Positions 18,801-26,706 are shown, counted from the stretch's first letter. The stretch: DNA of 64,000 nt from Halomonas sp. SpR8 (GCF_031010195.1 NZ_JAUAMC010000001.1:62001-126000); one strand, 5' to 3'. The notes: generated by a model from the sequence alone, not told the origin. Made by a program: numbers and translations.

Positions 18801-19060
18801 TCCGTCCTATCGTGATGACCTCCCTGGCATTTATCTTTGGTACCTTGCCGCTTGCATTGGCGACCGGTGCCAGCGACGTGAGTAGCCATCACATTGGCAC
18901 TACGGTCGCTATGGGTATGTTCTCTGTTGCCACCTTGGGTAGCCTGTTCATTCCCAGTTTCTATGCCATGATTGCCACTGTTTCTGACTGGCTAAGTCGC
19001 AAGATAAAAGGGCATAAGCATGATGACCCGCAACCGGTACTTGAGCATGACAAGCATTAA
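15872..19060 (+). CDS. RND multidrug efflux pump, HAE1 family (AcrB/MexB-like)
   Basis: Inner-membrane proton-driven pump of 1062 residues; AcrB is 1049. The N-terminus MNFSNFFISRPIFATVLAII is typical of the family. The essential paired aspartates in TM4 are Asp410 and Asp411 in IGIVVDDAILVVENVER, and the C-terminal half has LVVVGLAAKNAILIVEFA. Two large periplasmic loops follow TM1 and TM7. It exports hydrophobic compounds such as solvents, dyes or antibiotics to the channel encoded upstream; substrates cannot be read from sequence. It starts in the adaptor's stop codon. A rho-independent terminator follows at 19092, closing the three-gene operon. Confidence 0.95.
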   Translation: MNFSNFFISRPIFATVLAIIVTLVGVMSMRILPIEQYPSVVPPTVSVQAQFPGADAETVAQTVAAPIAEAINGVEDMLYMTSNSADNGLMSLSVAFDIGTDGDINTINVNNRVQGALSQLPEAVQSQGVTVELRSDSILMFIALTSPDGDYDNIYMQNYATLNVLDELRQVPGVGNAEVLGGGEFAMRIWMDPDKLAQYDLTPSEVASAIRAQNTEVPAGNLASTPQSDPRAYTYTITAGGRLSNVDDFRNIYLRTNNDGSSLRLEDVARIELGASFYGVDARLNGSTMTPIIINQQPGANALETAQGVRDTMEELSGRFPPGLEYDAPYDTTLFIDASVETVLHTFIEAFLIVIVILFIFLQNWRFTVIAMSVVPVAVVGTFAGFYVFGFTINLLTLFALVLSIGIVVDDAILVVENVERVLSEEDDISVRDATIRAMKEVGGPVIATSLIMAAVFVPVAFLGGFTGQIYQQFAITVAISVAISALMALTFTPALSAIFIKHKIAGAGQSKFKRALNTPLRLFDRLFAGITAAYMWVVKGLVRFWVLALALTVLTGVGSYWLYANTPSTLVPETDQGVVLVSVSLPDAASLDRTQRYMSKLSAAIEDIPGVEYSSAVAGYDILSSAVNTARGVMFINLSPWSERDLTATELVGRIMGLGASIDGGSAMAFNLPPIMGLSTTGGFTGYLQSFDGASARELYEASLQIMQKANQHPALNRVFTTFNVNVPSYRANIDQQKALSYGVALENINSALSNTFGNGFVNYFSYQNRNFQVYLQNEDEFRKTPEDVSSVYVRGGNGERIPLSEFVELERQTGPSVVSRFGVYAGAMFQGEPAAGYSSAQAIEAMDEVVQEALGDNWGMGWTGTAYQESNMGSAATLAIVFGLLMVFLILAAQYESWSLPLAVLTATPFAFLGGIGGIVLRGLDTSVYVQIGMLVVVGLAAKNAILIVEFAELQRKEQGKSIREAAITAAELRFRPIVMTSLAFIFGTLPLALATGASDVSSHHIGTTVAMGMFSVATLGSLFIPSFYAMIATVSDWLSRKIKGHKHDDPQPVLEHDKH

Positions 19061-19091
19061 GCCTTAGCGATTAATCACGAGCAAGAACAGG

Positions 19092-19124
19092 CGGGTGTCA
19101 TCTTTGGATGGCATCCGTTTTTTT
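19092..19124 (+). terminator. rho-independent terminator after RND pump
   Basis: A CGGGTGTCATC / GATGGCATCCG stem with G-U pairs and a short TTTG loop is followed by a seven-base T-run. It lies 31 bases after the pump stop and ends the efflux operon. Confidence 0.8.
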
Positions 19125-19228
19125 ATGTCGATGACCGAGGTCAAAGTAGAGGTGGCGCGCAAAAGCTAACCTGAACTAAGCTGGAAGTAACAATACATAA
19201 CCGGCTAAGTACCGGGGGAGGTGCCACC

Positions 19229-19915
19229 ATGAATGATTTACTGCACGCCGCTACGCAATTTCCGAGCATTGTTTTTACCCTGTTACTCGGACTATTAGCC
19301 CTCTACTGGCTATTAGTGATTATTCGCTTAGCACCCTTAGAGCTGTTTGAGCGCGATAGTCTAAAAGAGGATCATCTCGCCAGTACGCTGGTGTCTCTAG
19401 GCTTCGCCGGTGTTCCCGCCACGCTGGCCTTAACGGTGATTCTGACTATTGCAGCAGTTCTAACATTAGCGATTGAGCTGCTGGTGTTACGTTGGCTGCC
19501 GCTTGGCTTGATACGTATACCGGTAGGGGTGCTGGTGCTATGGGGCTCGCTGGTGGCGGCCTCGCCCGTGGCGGCGATGCTCTGCCAGGCGTTGCACCGG
19601 GGGTTGCACCGGTACCGCCCCTTCACCCGGCGCTGTTTACTGGGCCAAACGGTCATCGTGACTGAGCGCCAAGGCGTGGGGGAGCAGGCGTTTGCGGTGA
19701 TTGAGAATGAGCCTACTAGTAGAGTCAAACTGCTTAGCAAAAGCGATGCTCTGCCTGTGCAGGGAGAGCGCCGGGTGTTGGTGAAGTATTTACCTGAAGA
19801 GGGCGCCTACCGCAGCGTCTCCGAGCAGGCGTATCTCGAAACGCGGATCCGCTTGAATAAATTGCGGCTAAACCAGAAAAACCGCCATTCAACCCATTAC
19901 TCTACTTCGCACTGA
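19229..19915 (+). CDS. membrane protein with C-terminal OB-like domain (YqiJ-like)
   Basis: Protein of 228 residues. The N-terminal half has about three membrane helices (roughly 13-33, 59-84, 92-120). A basic linker (HRGLHRYRPFTRR) and a soluble domain follow, with LLGQTVIVTERQGVGEQAF and RRVLVKYLPEEGAYRSV. That arrangement resembles YqiJ/DUF1449 proteins, where an OB-fold follows membrane helices and which often accompany a flotillin. No flotillin gene is next to it here. The ATG at 19229 follows a strong GGGGGAGGT site. Function is unknown; a membrane-organisation role is only a family-based guess. Confidence 0.6.
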   Translation: MNDLLHAATQFPSIVFTLLLGLLALYWLLVIIRLAPLELFERDSLKEDHLASTLVSLGFAGVPATLALTVILTIAAVLTLAIELLVLRWLPLGLIRIPVGVLVLWGSLVAASPVAAMLCQALHRGLHRYRPFTRRCLLGQTVIVTERQGVGEQAFAVIENEPTSRVKLLSKSDALPVQGERRVLVKYLPEEGAYRSVSEQAYLETRIRLNKLRLNQKNRHSTHYSTSH

Positions 19916-19969
19916 TTACCTCAATTTCGCTAGTGGGCTACCGGGAGGCACAAACCTCAAGTATCCCGG

Positions 19970-20899
19970 TTATTTCCACCGCCGCCACTGCTGCGCCAGC
20001 CACCGCACTACATGCTGCCAGCCAGTGGCGTTTTGCATTTTATTATCTGGCGCTGGGCGAGGTGCGGGGCGATTTAAAAAGTCGCGAATAGGGTCAACCT
20101 GTGCCGGTTTATCCAGCATGGGGGCATGACCGCAGTTAGGCACGCTAAGCGTTACCAGCTTCGGCTGTGCTTCGGCCATCTTCGGCAAGGTTTCTGGGTC
20201 TAGTAGCGTTGACTCCTCCCCGCGGATGACCATCACAGGACAGCGAATATTCGCCCAGTCGGCCCACATATCGCGCGGCGTATCATGTACAAACTGTTCG
20301 CCGATGCGTGGGTCAAAGTGGTACGTCCAACTGCCATCCGGTAACCGACGGGCACTGTTGAGTGCCAGCTCGCGGCGTGCGGCTTCAGCAGTAATGCCGA
20401 AGCTGGCATAGTGCTGGTTGAGCTCTTGCTGGAGTTCGCTAAAGGTAGAAAAACGATGGGTAACGCCGAAATAGCTGGAAAGACCAATAAGGCCCTGTGT
20501 GTTCAGCTCGGGACCAACGTCGTTAAGAATCAGCCGGGTAATACGCGCGCTGTGCTGTGGATCAGCGGCAATCAGCATGCCAAGCAGGCCACCCATTGAA
20601 GTGCCCAGCCAATCAACTTCATCAAGTTCGAAATGGTCGAGTAGCGCGATCGCAACGGTTATGTAATGGCTATAAAGATAGTCGTGGGCAGGGAATAGTG
20701 ACCAGCTTGATAACCCTCGACCTGGGGTGTCTGGAGCGAGCACCCGCCATTCACTACCGAGTTCCCGCGCCAGCGCACTAAAGTCGCCGCCATGGCGAGC
20801 AAGTCCATGCCAGGCGACCAGGGTGCGTGGGGCGGTCGGGTTCCAAATACGTACGGCCACTTCCAATTCGCGTACGCGGATAAACTCCAAGGCATCCAT
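19970..20899 (-). CDS. alpha/beta-fold hydrolase
   Basis: Hydrolase of 309 residues. The oxyanion segment is HGLARHGGDF at 31-40, followed by DTPGRGLSS. The nucleophile elbow is LGTSMGG with Ser101, and the late histidine is in NCGHAPML. The fold matches the epoxide-hydrolase/haloperoxidase/lipase group. The C-terminal 30 residues after the fold are basic and tryptophan-rich (WLAQQWRRWK), an unusual tail that may touch the membrane. The substrate is unknown. It lies 77 bases downstream of, and in the same direction as, the TetR gene, so the two may share a transcript. Confidence 0.82.
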   Translation of the reverse strand: MDALEFIRVRELEVAVRIWNPTAPRTLVAWHGLARHGGDFSALARELGSEWRVLAPDTPGRGLSSWSLFPAHDYLYSHYITVAIALLDHFELDEVDWLGTSMGGLLGMLIAADPQHSARITRLILNDVGPELNTQGLIGLSSYFGVTHRFSTFSELQQELNQHYASFGITAEAARRELALNSARRLPDGSWTYHFDPRIGEQFVHDTPRDMWADWANIRCPVMVIRGEESTLLDPETLPKMAEAQPKLVTLSVPNCGHAPMLDKPAQVDPIRDFLNRPAPRPAPDNKMQNATGWQHVVRWLAQQWRRWK

Positions 20900-20976
20900 A
20901 GTGTGCTCACACGGCTATAACAGTAGGGCCAGTATTAGCATACCTGCTGCTTTGCAGCGAGAGCTGGGTGAGGTGT

Positions 20977-21588
20977 TTAGCGCTGCATCATAAGAATAGC
21001 GGCATCAATTAGTTCGCCACCGCGTTCACGAATCGAAAAAGCCTCGGGGTTACGTAGCCAGTCATGAAAAAGGCCGCCTAGCATGGCTTGCATTAACCGC
21101 GTCGCCATTTCAGGGCTGAGATCTTCGCGCAATAGCTTCTGCTGCTTAGCTAACACAAAGACGTCGAGCATTTCCTCAAAACACTCGTTGCCAATTTCTT
21201 CCTGCATTTCTAACGGATTGATATCGCTGAAAAACTCACAGCGATGCAGTAAAATCGACAGTATTCTTTGATAAGAGGGTTGCTCAAGGCGCACCAAGCC
21301 CGCATAGCAGGCTAACCGTATGGTTTCAAGTGGCGATAGCTCGGCGTCAGCATTGCTCACCTCATCCATCAGCGACTGGAAGGGCATGCGCACTTGTTCA
21401 ATCAGTGCCATGAACAGGTCGCCCTTGTTTTTAAAATGCCAGTAAACGGCACCGCGGGTAAGGCCTGCATGGCGAGCAATTTGCTCAAGCGATGTGCGCG
21501 CCACGCCCTTGGCAAAAAACATCTCTTCAGCAGCTTCTAACAACGCTTCTCGAGTAGCAGCAGCTTCAGCTTTGGTTTTTCTTGCCAT
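20977..21588 (-). CDS. TetR-family repressor (AcrR/TtgR-like), probable efflux regulator
   Basis: Regulator of 203 residues. The N-terminal TetR domain has a helix-turn-helix at about 28-50 (TSLEQIARHAGLTRGAVYWHFKNKGDLF), the AcrR/TtgR/SmeT-type form. The C-terminal two thirds is the helical ligand-binding and dimerisation domain. Its upstream region carries CATACA-N5-GAATGTAA, the same motif that overlaps the promoter of the RND efflux operon 8 kb away. It is therefore probably the autoregulated repressor of that pump, released by pump substrates. The regulator being separated from the pump by a YqiJ-like gene and a hydrolase gene is unusual. The role is inferred from the shared motif. Confidence 0.88.
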   Translation of the reverse strand: MARKTKAEAAATREALLEAAEEMFFAKGVARTSLEQIARHAGLTRGAVYWHFKNKGDLFMALIEQVRMPFQSLMDEVSNADAELSPLETIRLACYAGLVRLEQPSYQRILSILLHRCEFFSDINPLEMQEEIGNECFEEMLDVFVLAKQQKLLREDLSPEMATRLMQAMLGGLFHDWLRNPEAFSIRERGGELIDAAILMMQR

Positions 21589-21649
21589 GGAAATATAACC
21601 TTAATAATCGACGCGGGATGATCACATTTTAACCTAAGCTGAATAACAT

Positions 21650-21668
21650 TTACATTCAAAACTGTATG
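21650..21668 (-). promoter_or_regulatory. TetR-type operator before the TetR gene
   Basis: On the minus strand this reads CATACA-GTTTT-GAATGTAA, identical in both half-sites and spacing to 12913-12931. It lies 62 bases before the TetR start and fits an autoregulatory operator. Confidence 0.65.
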
Positions 21669-21802
21669 GATAAATATTCCAGTGCATAACGTGGATTAAC
21701 AAATTCGTCATTTTGGTGCTTAAGGGGTATAAACGAGTAATAAAACTGGCCCAGAGGGGGAGTGTTGCTGCTAACCCTACCCATTGAAAACAGGATATAC
21801 GC

Positions 21803-22834
21803 ATGGCGCGAGCACCTTTTCTTCTAGGCGAGCATATCATTATGCCCGGTCAGCGCTCACAAGTTGACGTGCCGGTGGCGCGTTTGTACACCCACACCCC
21901 CTTGCATATTCCCGTCGAAGTGGTGCACGGCCGTAAGGATGGCCCGGTATTGTTAGTGTGTGGTGGCATTCATGGTGACGAAATCAACGGGGTGGAAATT
22001 GTCCGTCGGATGCTGCGCTCGAAAGCGATCAACAGCATCCGCGGCACACTTATCGCCGTGCCAGTGGTGAATGTGTTTGGCTTTCTTCAACAAACACGCT
22101 ATTTGCCCGATCGGCGCGACCTCAATCGCTGCTTTCCAGGCAGTGAAACGGGTTCGCTAGGCGGCCGGATTGCCGCACTGTTTCGCGAACAGATCGTTGA
22201 TTACGCGACCCACATTATTGATCTGCATACCGGGGCGATTCATCGCACCAATCTGCCCCAAATTCGTGCCCAACTGCGTCCAGGCAGCGAAACCGAACGC
22301 ATGGCCGATGCTTTCGGCGCCCCGGTGGTGCTTAACGCCGAGCTGCGCGAAGGTAGCCTGCGCCACTACGCCCAAAGCCGCGGTATTCCGGTATTAACCT
22401 ATGAGGCCGGTGAGGCGCTGCGTTTTGATGAGTGGGCGATTGCCCCCGGCGTGCGCGGCGTACTGCGGGTAATGCGGCGTTTAGGTATGCTGACCGGCGA
22501 ACAGCGCCGCCGTATACCAGCACCGGCTGAGTTGGCCAATGGGTCAAGCTGGGCGCGTGCGCCAATCGACGGTATTTTACGTCCCAAGGTGCGTTTAGGT
22601 GCGCGCGTAGCCAAAGGTGAAGTGCTGGGCAAAGTAGCCGACCCTTTTGGCAATGACGAGGGAGAGGTGCGCTCCGCTGCCGATGGTATCGTGATTGGCA
22701 TGAGCCGTTTGCCGCTGGCCAATGAAGGCGAGGCGCTGTTTCATATCGCCCGCTTTGATGAGATTGAAGAGGCCGAAACCGCTGTTGAGAGCTTCAACTC
22801 AAGCCTGGTGCCTCCCCCTGATTCGTTCTATTAA
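21803..22834 (+). CDS. succinylglutamate desuccinylase/aspartoacylase family zinc deacylase
   Basis: M14-like zinc hydrolase of 343 residues. The metal ligands are His57 and Glu60 in GGIHGDEINGVEIVRR and His142 in HIIDLHTG. The substrate-binding R-D-L-N-R-C-F-P-G stretch is at 105-113. A C-terminal beta-rich region (about 250-320) resembles the biotinyl-like tail of this subgroup. It is not in an ast operon, so arginine catabolism is unlikely; release of an N-acyl group from an amino acid or peptide is the safer description. Transcribed alone between the TetR gene and catalase. Ribosome site: ACAGGATATACGC before ATG 21803. Confidence 0.85.
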   Translation: MARAPFLLGEHIIMPGQRSQVDVPVARLYTHTPLHIPVEVVHGRKDGPVLLVCGGIHGDEINGVEIVRRMLRSKAINSIRGTLIAVPVVNVFGFLQQTRYLPDRRDLNRCFPGSETGSLGGRIAALFREQIVDYATHIIDLHTGAIHRTNLPQIRAQLRPGSETERMADAFGAPVVLNAELREGSLRHYAQSRGIPVLTYEAGEALRFDEWAIAPGVRGVLRVMRRLGMLTGEQRRRIPAPAELANGSSWARAPIDGILRPKVRLGARVAKGEVLGKVADPFGNDEGEVRSAADGIVIGMSRLPLANEGEALFHIARFDEIEEAETAVESFNSSLVPPPDSFY

Positions 22835-23041
22835 TCGCGTCTAATAATTAAAAACTATTGTCATGATAGGGCCGTGATAGCCGTTATGAATGGCAAGTTG
22901 GCAGCTGTTTGACTATACCTATGGGTGGGCTTTGTTAGCGGCTACTAAAGTGATAATAATCAAAATAAATAGCCAGGCTTTCATCGTACTCGAATGAGTG
23001 GCGACAAGACGCCACGTTTACCGTGACATGGAGGAAATACG

Positions 23042-24514
23042 ATGACGAGCGATACCCCTAAACACACCACAACGGATGCAGGCATACCGGTTAGCAGTGA
23101 TGAACACTCCCTCTCGATAGGCCCAGATGGGCCGATCGTTCTGCATGATCACTACTTGATGGAGCAGATGGCTGCCTTTAACCGGGAAATGATCCCGGAT
23201 CGTCAGCCACATGCGAAGGGAGGCGGTGCCTTTGGTCACTTCGAGGTAACGCACGACGTCAGCCAATACACCAAGGCTGACTTTCTTCAGCCGGGTAAGA
23301 AAACCGAGATGCTGGCTCGTTTCTCGACGGTGGCCGGTGAGTCCGGTAGCCCAGACACCTGGCGCGATCCCCGTGGCTTCTCGCTGAAGTTTTACACCGA
23401 AGAGGGCAACTTCGACATGGTGGGTAATAATACCCCCGTGTTCTTCGTTCGCGATCCGCTCAAGTTCCAGCACTTTATCCATTCACAAAAGCGCCGAGCG
23501 GATAACGGTTTACGTGATCACGATATGCAATGGGACTTCTGGACGTTGTCGCCGGAGACTGCGCACCAGGTCACCTGGCTGATGGGCGATCGTGGTATAC
23601 CCGCCAGTTGGCGCCATATGAACGGCTATTCAAGCCATACTTATATGTGGATTAACGCCGAAGGCGAGCGCTTCTGGGTGAAGTACCACTTCAAGACTGA
23701 TCAGGGCATTAAGTGCATGACCCAGGAACAGGCCGATAAGATGGCGGGGGCGGATGCTGACTATCATCGCCGCGACCTGTTCGATGCCATCAAACGCGGT
23801 GATCATCCAACCTGGACGCTGCAAGTTCAGATTATGCCGTTTGAAGATGCCAAGGCCTACCACATCAACCCCTTCGATTTGACCAAGGTGTGGCCGCACG
23901 CCGACTACCCGCTGCAAGAAGTCGGTAAGATGACGCTGGATCGCAACCCCGTCGACTTCCACTCGCAAATCGAACAGGCGGCGTTTCAGCCCAGCAACGC
24001 CGTACCGGGCACCGGTTTCTCTCCAGATAAAATGCTGTTGGCGCGGGTAATATCCTACGCTGATGCTCACCGTGCGCGTTTAGGGGTGAACTACCAACAT
24101 ATCCCCGTTAACGCGCCCAAGACACCGGTTAACAGCTATTCCCAAGGTGGTCGGATGCGTATTTCCCACTCCACCGACCCGGTGTACGCACCTAATAGCA
24201 AAGGGGGCGCTCACGCCAGCCCGGAAAGATACCCGGAAGATGCGACATGGGAGACTGACGGCGAGTTGGTTCGCGCCGCCTACACGCTGCGCTCGGGCGA
24301 TGGCGACTTCAACCAAGCCAATGACCTGGTCAATAAGGTAATGGATGATGCTGCCCGTGATCGGTTGGTCAACAACATCGTGGGCCACGTTTCCGACGGT
24401 GTTGAAGAGCCGGTACTGTCACGGGTATTTGAGTACTGGAAAAACATCGACCAGACGATTGGCGAGCGTGTCGAGCAGGGCGTAATGGCAAACCGTCGGG
24501 AAAACGGTCAATAA
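23042..24514 (+). CDS. katA: monofunctional haem catalase (small-subunit, clade 3 type)
   Basis: Catalase of 490 residues converting hydrogen peroxide to water and oxygen, cytoplasmic by lack of a signal. Catalytic His57 is in [14 protein letters not shown] and Asn130 in [10 protein letters not shown]. The proximal haem ligand is Tyr339 in [15 protein letters not shown]. The length and absence of a C-terminal flavodoxin-like domain place it among small-subunit catalases. A strong GGAGGAAATACG site precedes ATG 23042. It is monocistronic, ending in a good terminator. OxyR control is plausible but I could not identify an OxyR site. Confidence 0.95.
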   Translation: MTSDTPKHTTTDAGIPVSSDEHSLSIGPDGPIVLHDHYLMEQMAAFNREMIPDRQPHAKGGGAFGHFEVTHDVSQYTKADFLQPGKKTEMLARFSTVAGESGSPDTWRDPRGFSLKFYTEEGNFDMVGNNTPVFFVRDPLKFQHFIHSQKRRADNGLRDHDMQWDFWTLSPETAHQVTWLMGDRGIPASWRHMNGYSSHTYMWINAEGERFWVKYHFKTDQGIKCMTQEQADKMAGADADYHRRDLFDAIKRGDHPTWTLQVQIMPFEDAKAYHINPFDLTKVWPHADYPLQEVGKMTLDRNPVDFHSQIEQAAFQPSNAVPGTGFSPDKMLLARVISYADAHRARLGVNYQHIPVNAPKTPVNSYSQGGRMRISHSTDPVYAPNSKGGAHASPERYPEDATWETDGELVRAAYTLRSGDGDFNQANDLVNKVMDDAARDRLVNNIVGHVSDGVEEPVLSRVFEYWKNIDQTIGERVEQGVMANRRENGQ

Positions 24515-24537
24515 GCTTACGCTATCAGGAAAACGAA

Positions 24538-24568
24538 CCCGCTACTCTCTTGCGTAGCGGGTTTTTTT
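24538..24568 (+). terminator. rho-independent terminator after catalase
   Basis: Perfect 8-bp stem CCCGCTAC / GTAGCGGG with an 8-base loop and a run of seven T. It lies 24 bases after the catalase stop, against the end of the convergent dusA gene. Confidence 0.88.
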
Positions 24569-25580
24569 ATACAACGCACTCGGGTTCGTTCACCAAGCTA
24601 AGCGCGTCATCAAATAGGCGCAATCCTGCGCCTTCTTTGTGGGCGTATTCTGACAAGTGACGCCGAAAGCGCCTGCCGCCTGGGCAGCCCTGGAACAAGC
24701 CCAGCAGGTGGCGGGTAATATGATTCAGCTTTGCGCCTTCATCCAAACGCTGCTGAATATAAGGCCGAAACGCAATTGCCGCATCCAAGCGGCTTGCCGC
24801 AGGGCCTTTCTCACCAAACAGCTGCTCATCAACCCCGGCGAGCAGCCACGGGTTTTGATACGCCTCACGTCCTACCATCACGCTATCCACATGGGTAAGC
24901 TGCTCTTGGCACTCCGCCAGCGTTTTAATTCCACCGTTAATGCCAATATGTAATTCAGGGCGGCTCTGCTTTAAGCGGTGAACGCGAGGGTAGTTAAGCG
25001 GTGGCACATCGCGATTCTGTTTAGGCGATAAGCCTTGCAGCCACGCCTTACGTGCGTGAACAGTAAATACCTCGCACCCTGCATCAGCGACGATAGCGAT
25101 AAAGCGCTCAAGGTCGGCATCTTCATCCTGATCATCAATACCAATACGGCACTTCACCGTGACCGGAATAGACACCGTGGCCTGCATCGACCGCACTGCA
25201 TCGGCGACCTTCTCGGGATAGCCCATCAAGCACGCGCCGATCAGGTTGTTCTGCACGCGATCGCTCGGGCAACCCACGTTCAGATTCACCTCGTCATACC
25301 CCCACGCCTCGGCAATCGCCGCGCACTCAGCTAGCTCACCGGCATCGCTGCCACCTAACTGCAGCGCCAGCGGATGCTCCACCTCGTTATAACCCAAAAA
25401 GCGCTCACGAGGCGTACCGTGCAAAATCGCACCAGTGGTGACCATCTCGGTATACAGCAGCGTCCGCTTGGTTAACGTGCGTGCGAAGGCTCTGTAGTCG
25501 CGGGTCGTCCAGTCCATCATCGGTGCAACCGAAAAAAGCCGCCCACGATCTGCACTGTTTTCATTAATTAAATTAGTCAT
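24567..25580 (-). CDS. dusA: tRNA-dihydrouridine(20/20a) synthase DusA
   Basis: FMN-dependent enzyme of 337 residues that reduces uridine at positions 20 and 20a of the tRNA D-loop with NADPH. An FMN-binding TIM barrel begins FSVAPMMDWTTRDYR. The catalytic cysteine is Cys104 in NLNVGCPSDRVQ, and the DusA-type HARKAWLQGLSPKQNR segment is present. The C-terminal helical tRNA-recognition domain includes HLLGLFQGCPGGRRFRR. The 5' end of dusA is a known target for a family of tyrosine integrases. The AT-rich HTH/membrane module lies on exactly that side. Confidence 0.96.
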   Translation of the reverse strand: MTNLINENSADRGRLFSVAPMMDWTTRDYRAFARTLTKRTLLYTEMVTTGAILHGTPRERFLGYNEVEHPLALQLGGSDAGELAECAAIAEAWGYDEVNLNVGCPSDRVQNNLIGACLMGYPEKVADAVRSMQATVSIPVTVKCRIGIDDQDEDADLERFIAIVADAGCEVFTVHARKAWLQGLSPKQNRDVPPLNYPRVHRLKQSRPELHIGINGGIKTLAECQEQLTHVDSVMVGREAYQNPWLLAGVDEQLFGEKGPAASRLDAAIAFRPYIQQRLDEGAKLNHITRHLLGLFQGCPGGRRFRRHLSEYAHKEGAGLRLFDDALSLVNEPECVV

Positions 25581-25918
25581 TTAGTAATATCGCTAGCTGC
25601 AATAAACACAGCTAAATTGCCTCTAAATGCGGTAATTAACGCCCTTGGTGTACCCATGGTGTACCAAGCAACCATAATGGCCGAAGTCTAAAAAAGCTGG
25701 GTACACTTTAAGTGCTTTTTGAGAGCTTTCTCAGAGGCGGCGTGATGTATTCGCTCCATTGTACGTAAGAAAGGGCATTCAGCACATAGCAAGATATATG
25801 CCGCTGCGCTTATGGCGTTGTTCAGGTTGGGTATCACCCAAAATGAAATGAAGAACGCTATAAATCGCCTTAGGAGGTGATCTCACCAAGCAGTAACGTT
25901 CACTGCTGCTGGGTAGGA
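25581..25918. other. 338-base gap upstream of dusA with repeats and a possible gene remnant
   Basis: GGTGTACC occurs at 25648-25655 and 25659-25666 as a direct repeat, with an inverted GGTACAC at about 25700. An open frame of 44 codons runs 25746-25880 on the plus strand. It includes HSAHSKIYAAALMALFRLGI then TQNEMKNAINRLRR, has no normal start, and ends in a sequence matching a perfect Shine-Dalgarno (TTAGGAGGTGAT). It reads like coding sequence but I do not recognise it; it may be a remnant of an inserted element. Confidence 0.35.
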
Positions 25919-26131
25919 TTAAAGCGGCTTTGGAGCTTTCGTTTCTTCCTCAAAAATATCTTCTATTTTCGACTCAAGAACTCGTGCGATCTCAAAAGCG
26001 AGAGGAAGGCTGGGATCGTATCTATTATTTTCTATAGAATTAACTGTTTGGCGAGAAACCCCCAAACGGCTTGCTAACTCGCCTTGAGACCAGTTCCGAG
26101 CGATACGCAGTATCTTCACTTTATTTTTCAT
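25919..26131 (-). CDS. small XRE-family helix-turn-helix regulator
   Basis: DNA-binding protein of 70 residues consisting almost only of an HTH_3 domain: KILRIARNWSQGELASRLGV and SRQTVNSIENNRYDPSLPLA, followed by an acidic tail (IEDIFEEETKAPKPL). This compact form, like YgzD/Cro-type regulators, is typically encoded with a small membrane protein. Here its ATG overlaps the stop of the upstream membrane-protein gene by four bases (TGAT/ATCA on the + strand). The pair is AT-rich compared with its neighbours, suggesting acquisition. It probably regulates its own two-gene operon; other targets are unknown. Confidence 0.88.
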   Translation of the reverse strand: MKNKVKILRIARNWSQGELASRLGVSRQTVNSIENNRYDPSLPLAFEIARVLESKIEDIFEEETKAPKPL

Positions 26132-26502
26132 CGATAACGTATGCTGCCTATTATTGTTCCAATTACCCAGAATGAAGCCATCAACGGCCAGACAACAAAC
26201 ATTGTCATCTTTGGGAAACCTACATTCTCAAGAAATCCATAGCTGAATGTAAGCAATGCTGTGGCGGCAAACGCTAACACCATCGCCTCAAATTGTATTT
26301 TTCTTTGAAGCTCGTCCATGCTCCTGACGCCCCTAATAATAACCCAGCACACAACCAGTGCTGGCACCATAGGCATTATGGAGACAACAATAGGCCATGC
26401 AGTTTCATTATTAAGCTTATTTAATGAATATACTAAAATTAGAACATATGTCATTAAGCATAAGCTTAATTCAAGCCAGTATCGATATTTCATAGCTTTC
26501 AT
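26128..26502 (-). CDS. small four-helix membrane protein paired with HTH regulator
   Basis: Protein of about 124 residues with four predicted membrane helices in two hairpins: WLELSLCLMTYVLILVYSL and AWPIVVSIMPMVPALVVCWV, then a charged cytoplasmic-type stretch with RSMDELQRKIQFEA, then VLAFAATALLTFSYGFL and a last helix near FVVWPLMASFWVIGTI. I do not recognise a characterised function. The conserved feature of such pairs is a membrane protein followed by a short XRE regulator with overlapping stop/start, as here. The start is uncertain: ATG 26502 is used, with GTG 26508 and ATG 26493 as alternatives. The low GC matches that of its partner. Confidence 0.75.
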   Translation of the reverse strand: MKAMKYRYWLELSLCLMTYVLILVYSLNKLNNETAWPIVVSIMPMVPALVVCWVIIRGVRSMDELQRKIQFEAMVLAFAATALLTFSYGFLENVGFPKMTMFVVWPLMASFWVIGTIIGSIRYR

Positions 26503-26565
26503 CACCACTGCATTATGTAAAGGTAGCTTTACATTAGGCTATTGAAATTTTATGTCAAGCACGCT

Positions 26566-26706
26566 TTACATGATAGGCTGATTTAATAGTAAGCTCCTGG
26601 CTAATTTGTCGTCATCCCCCCATTTTTGCGCCAGAAGGTCATGACCATTCTGGGGTTTCTCTTCGTAATAGAGACGCTGAAGCTCGGCGCGGGCACGTTC
26701 TCTCAA
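26566..26706 (-). CDS. possible small protein or gene remnant
   Basis: A 46-codon frame on the minus strand starts at TTG 26704-26706, overlapping the end of the TauE-like gene by four bases, and ends at a TAA at 26566-26568. The product is hydrophilic: RERARAELQRLYYEEKPQNG followed by HDLLAQKWGDDDKLARSLLL. The composition looks like real protein rather than random frame, but there is no recognised family and only a TTG start. It could be a translationally coupled small gene or the tail of a lost one. Confidence 0.3.
   Translation of the reverse strand: MRERARAELQRLYYEEKPQNGHDLLAQKWGDDDKLARSLLLNQPIM

Noticed and set aside
25581..26600. Intact prophage or integrative element at dusA
   Set aside because: No integrase, no att duplication that I could see, and only about 1 kb of AT-rich sequence; at most a remnant.
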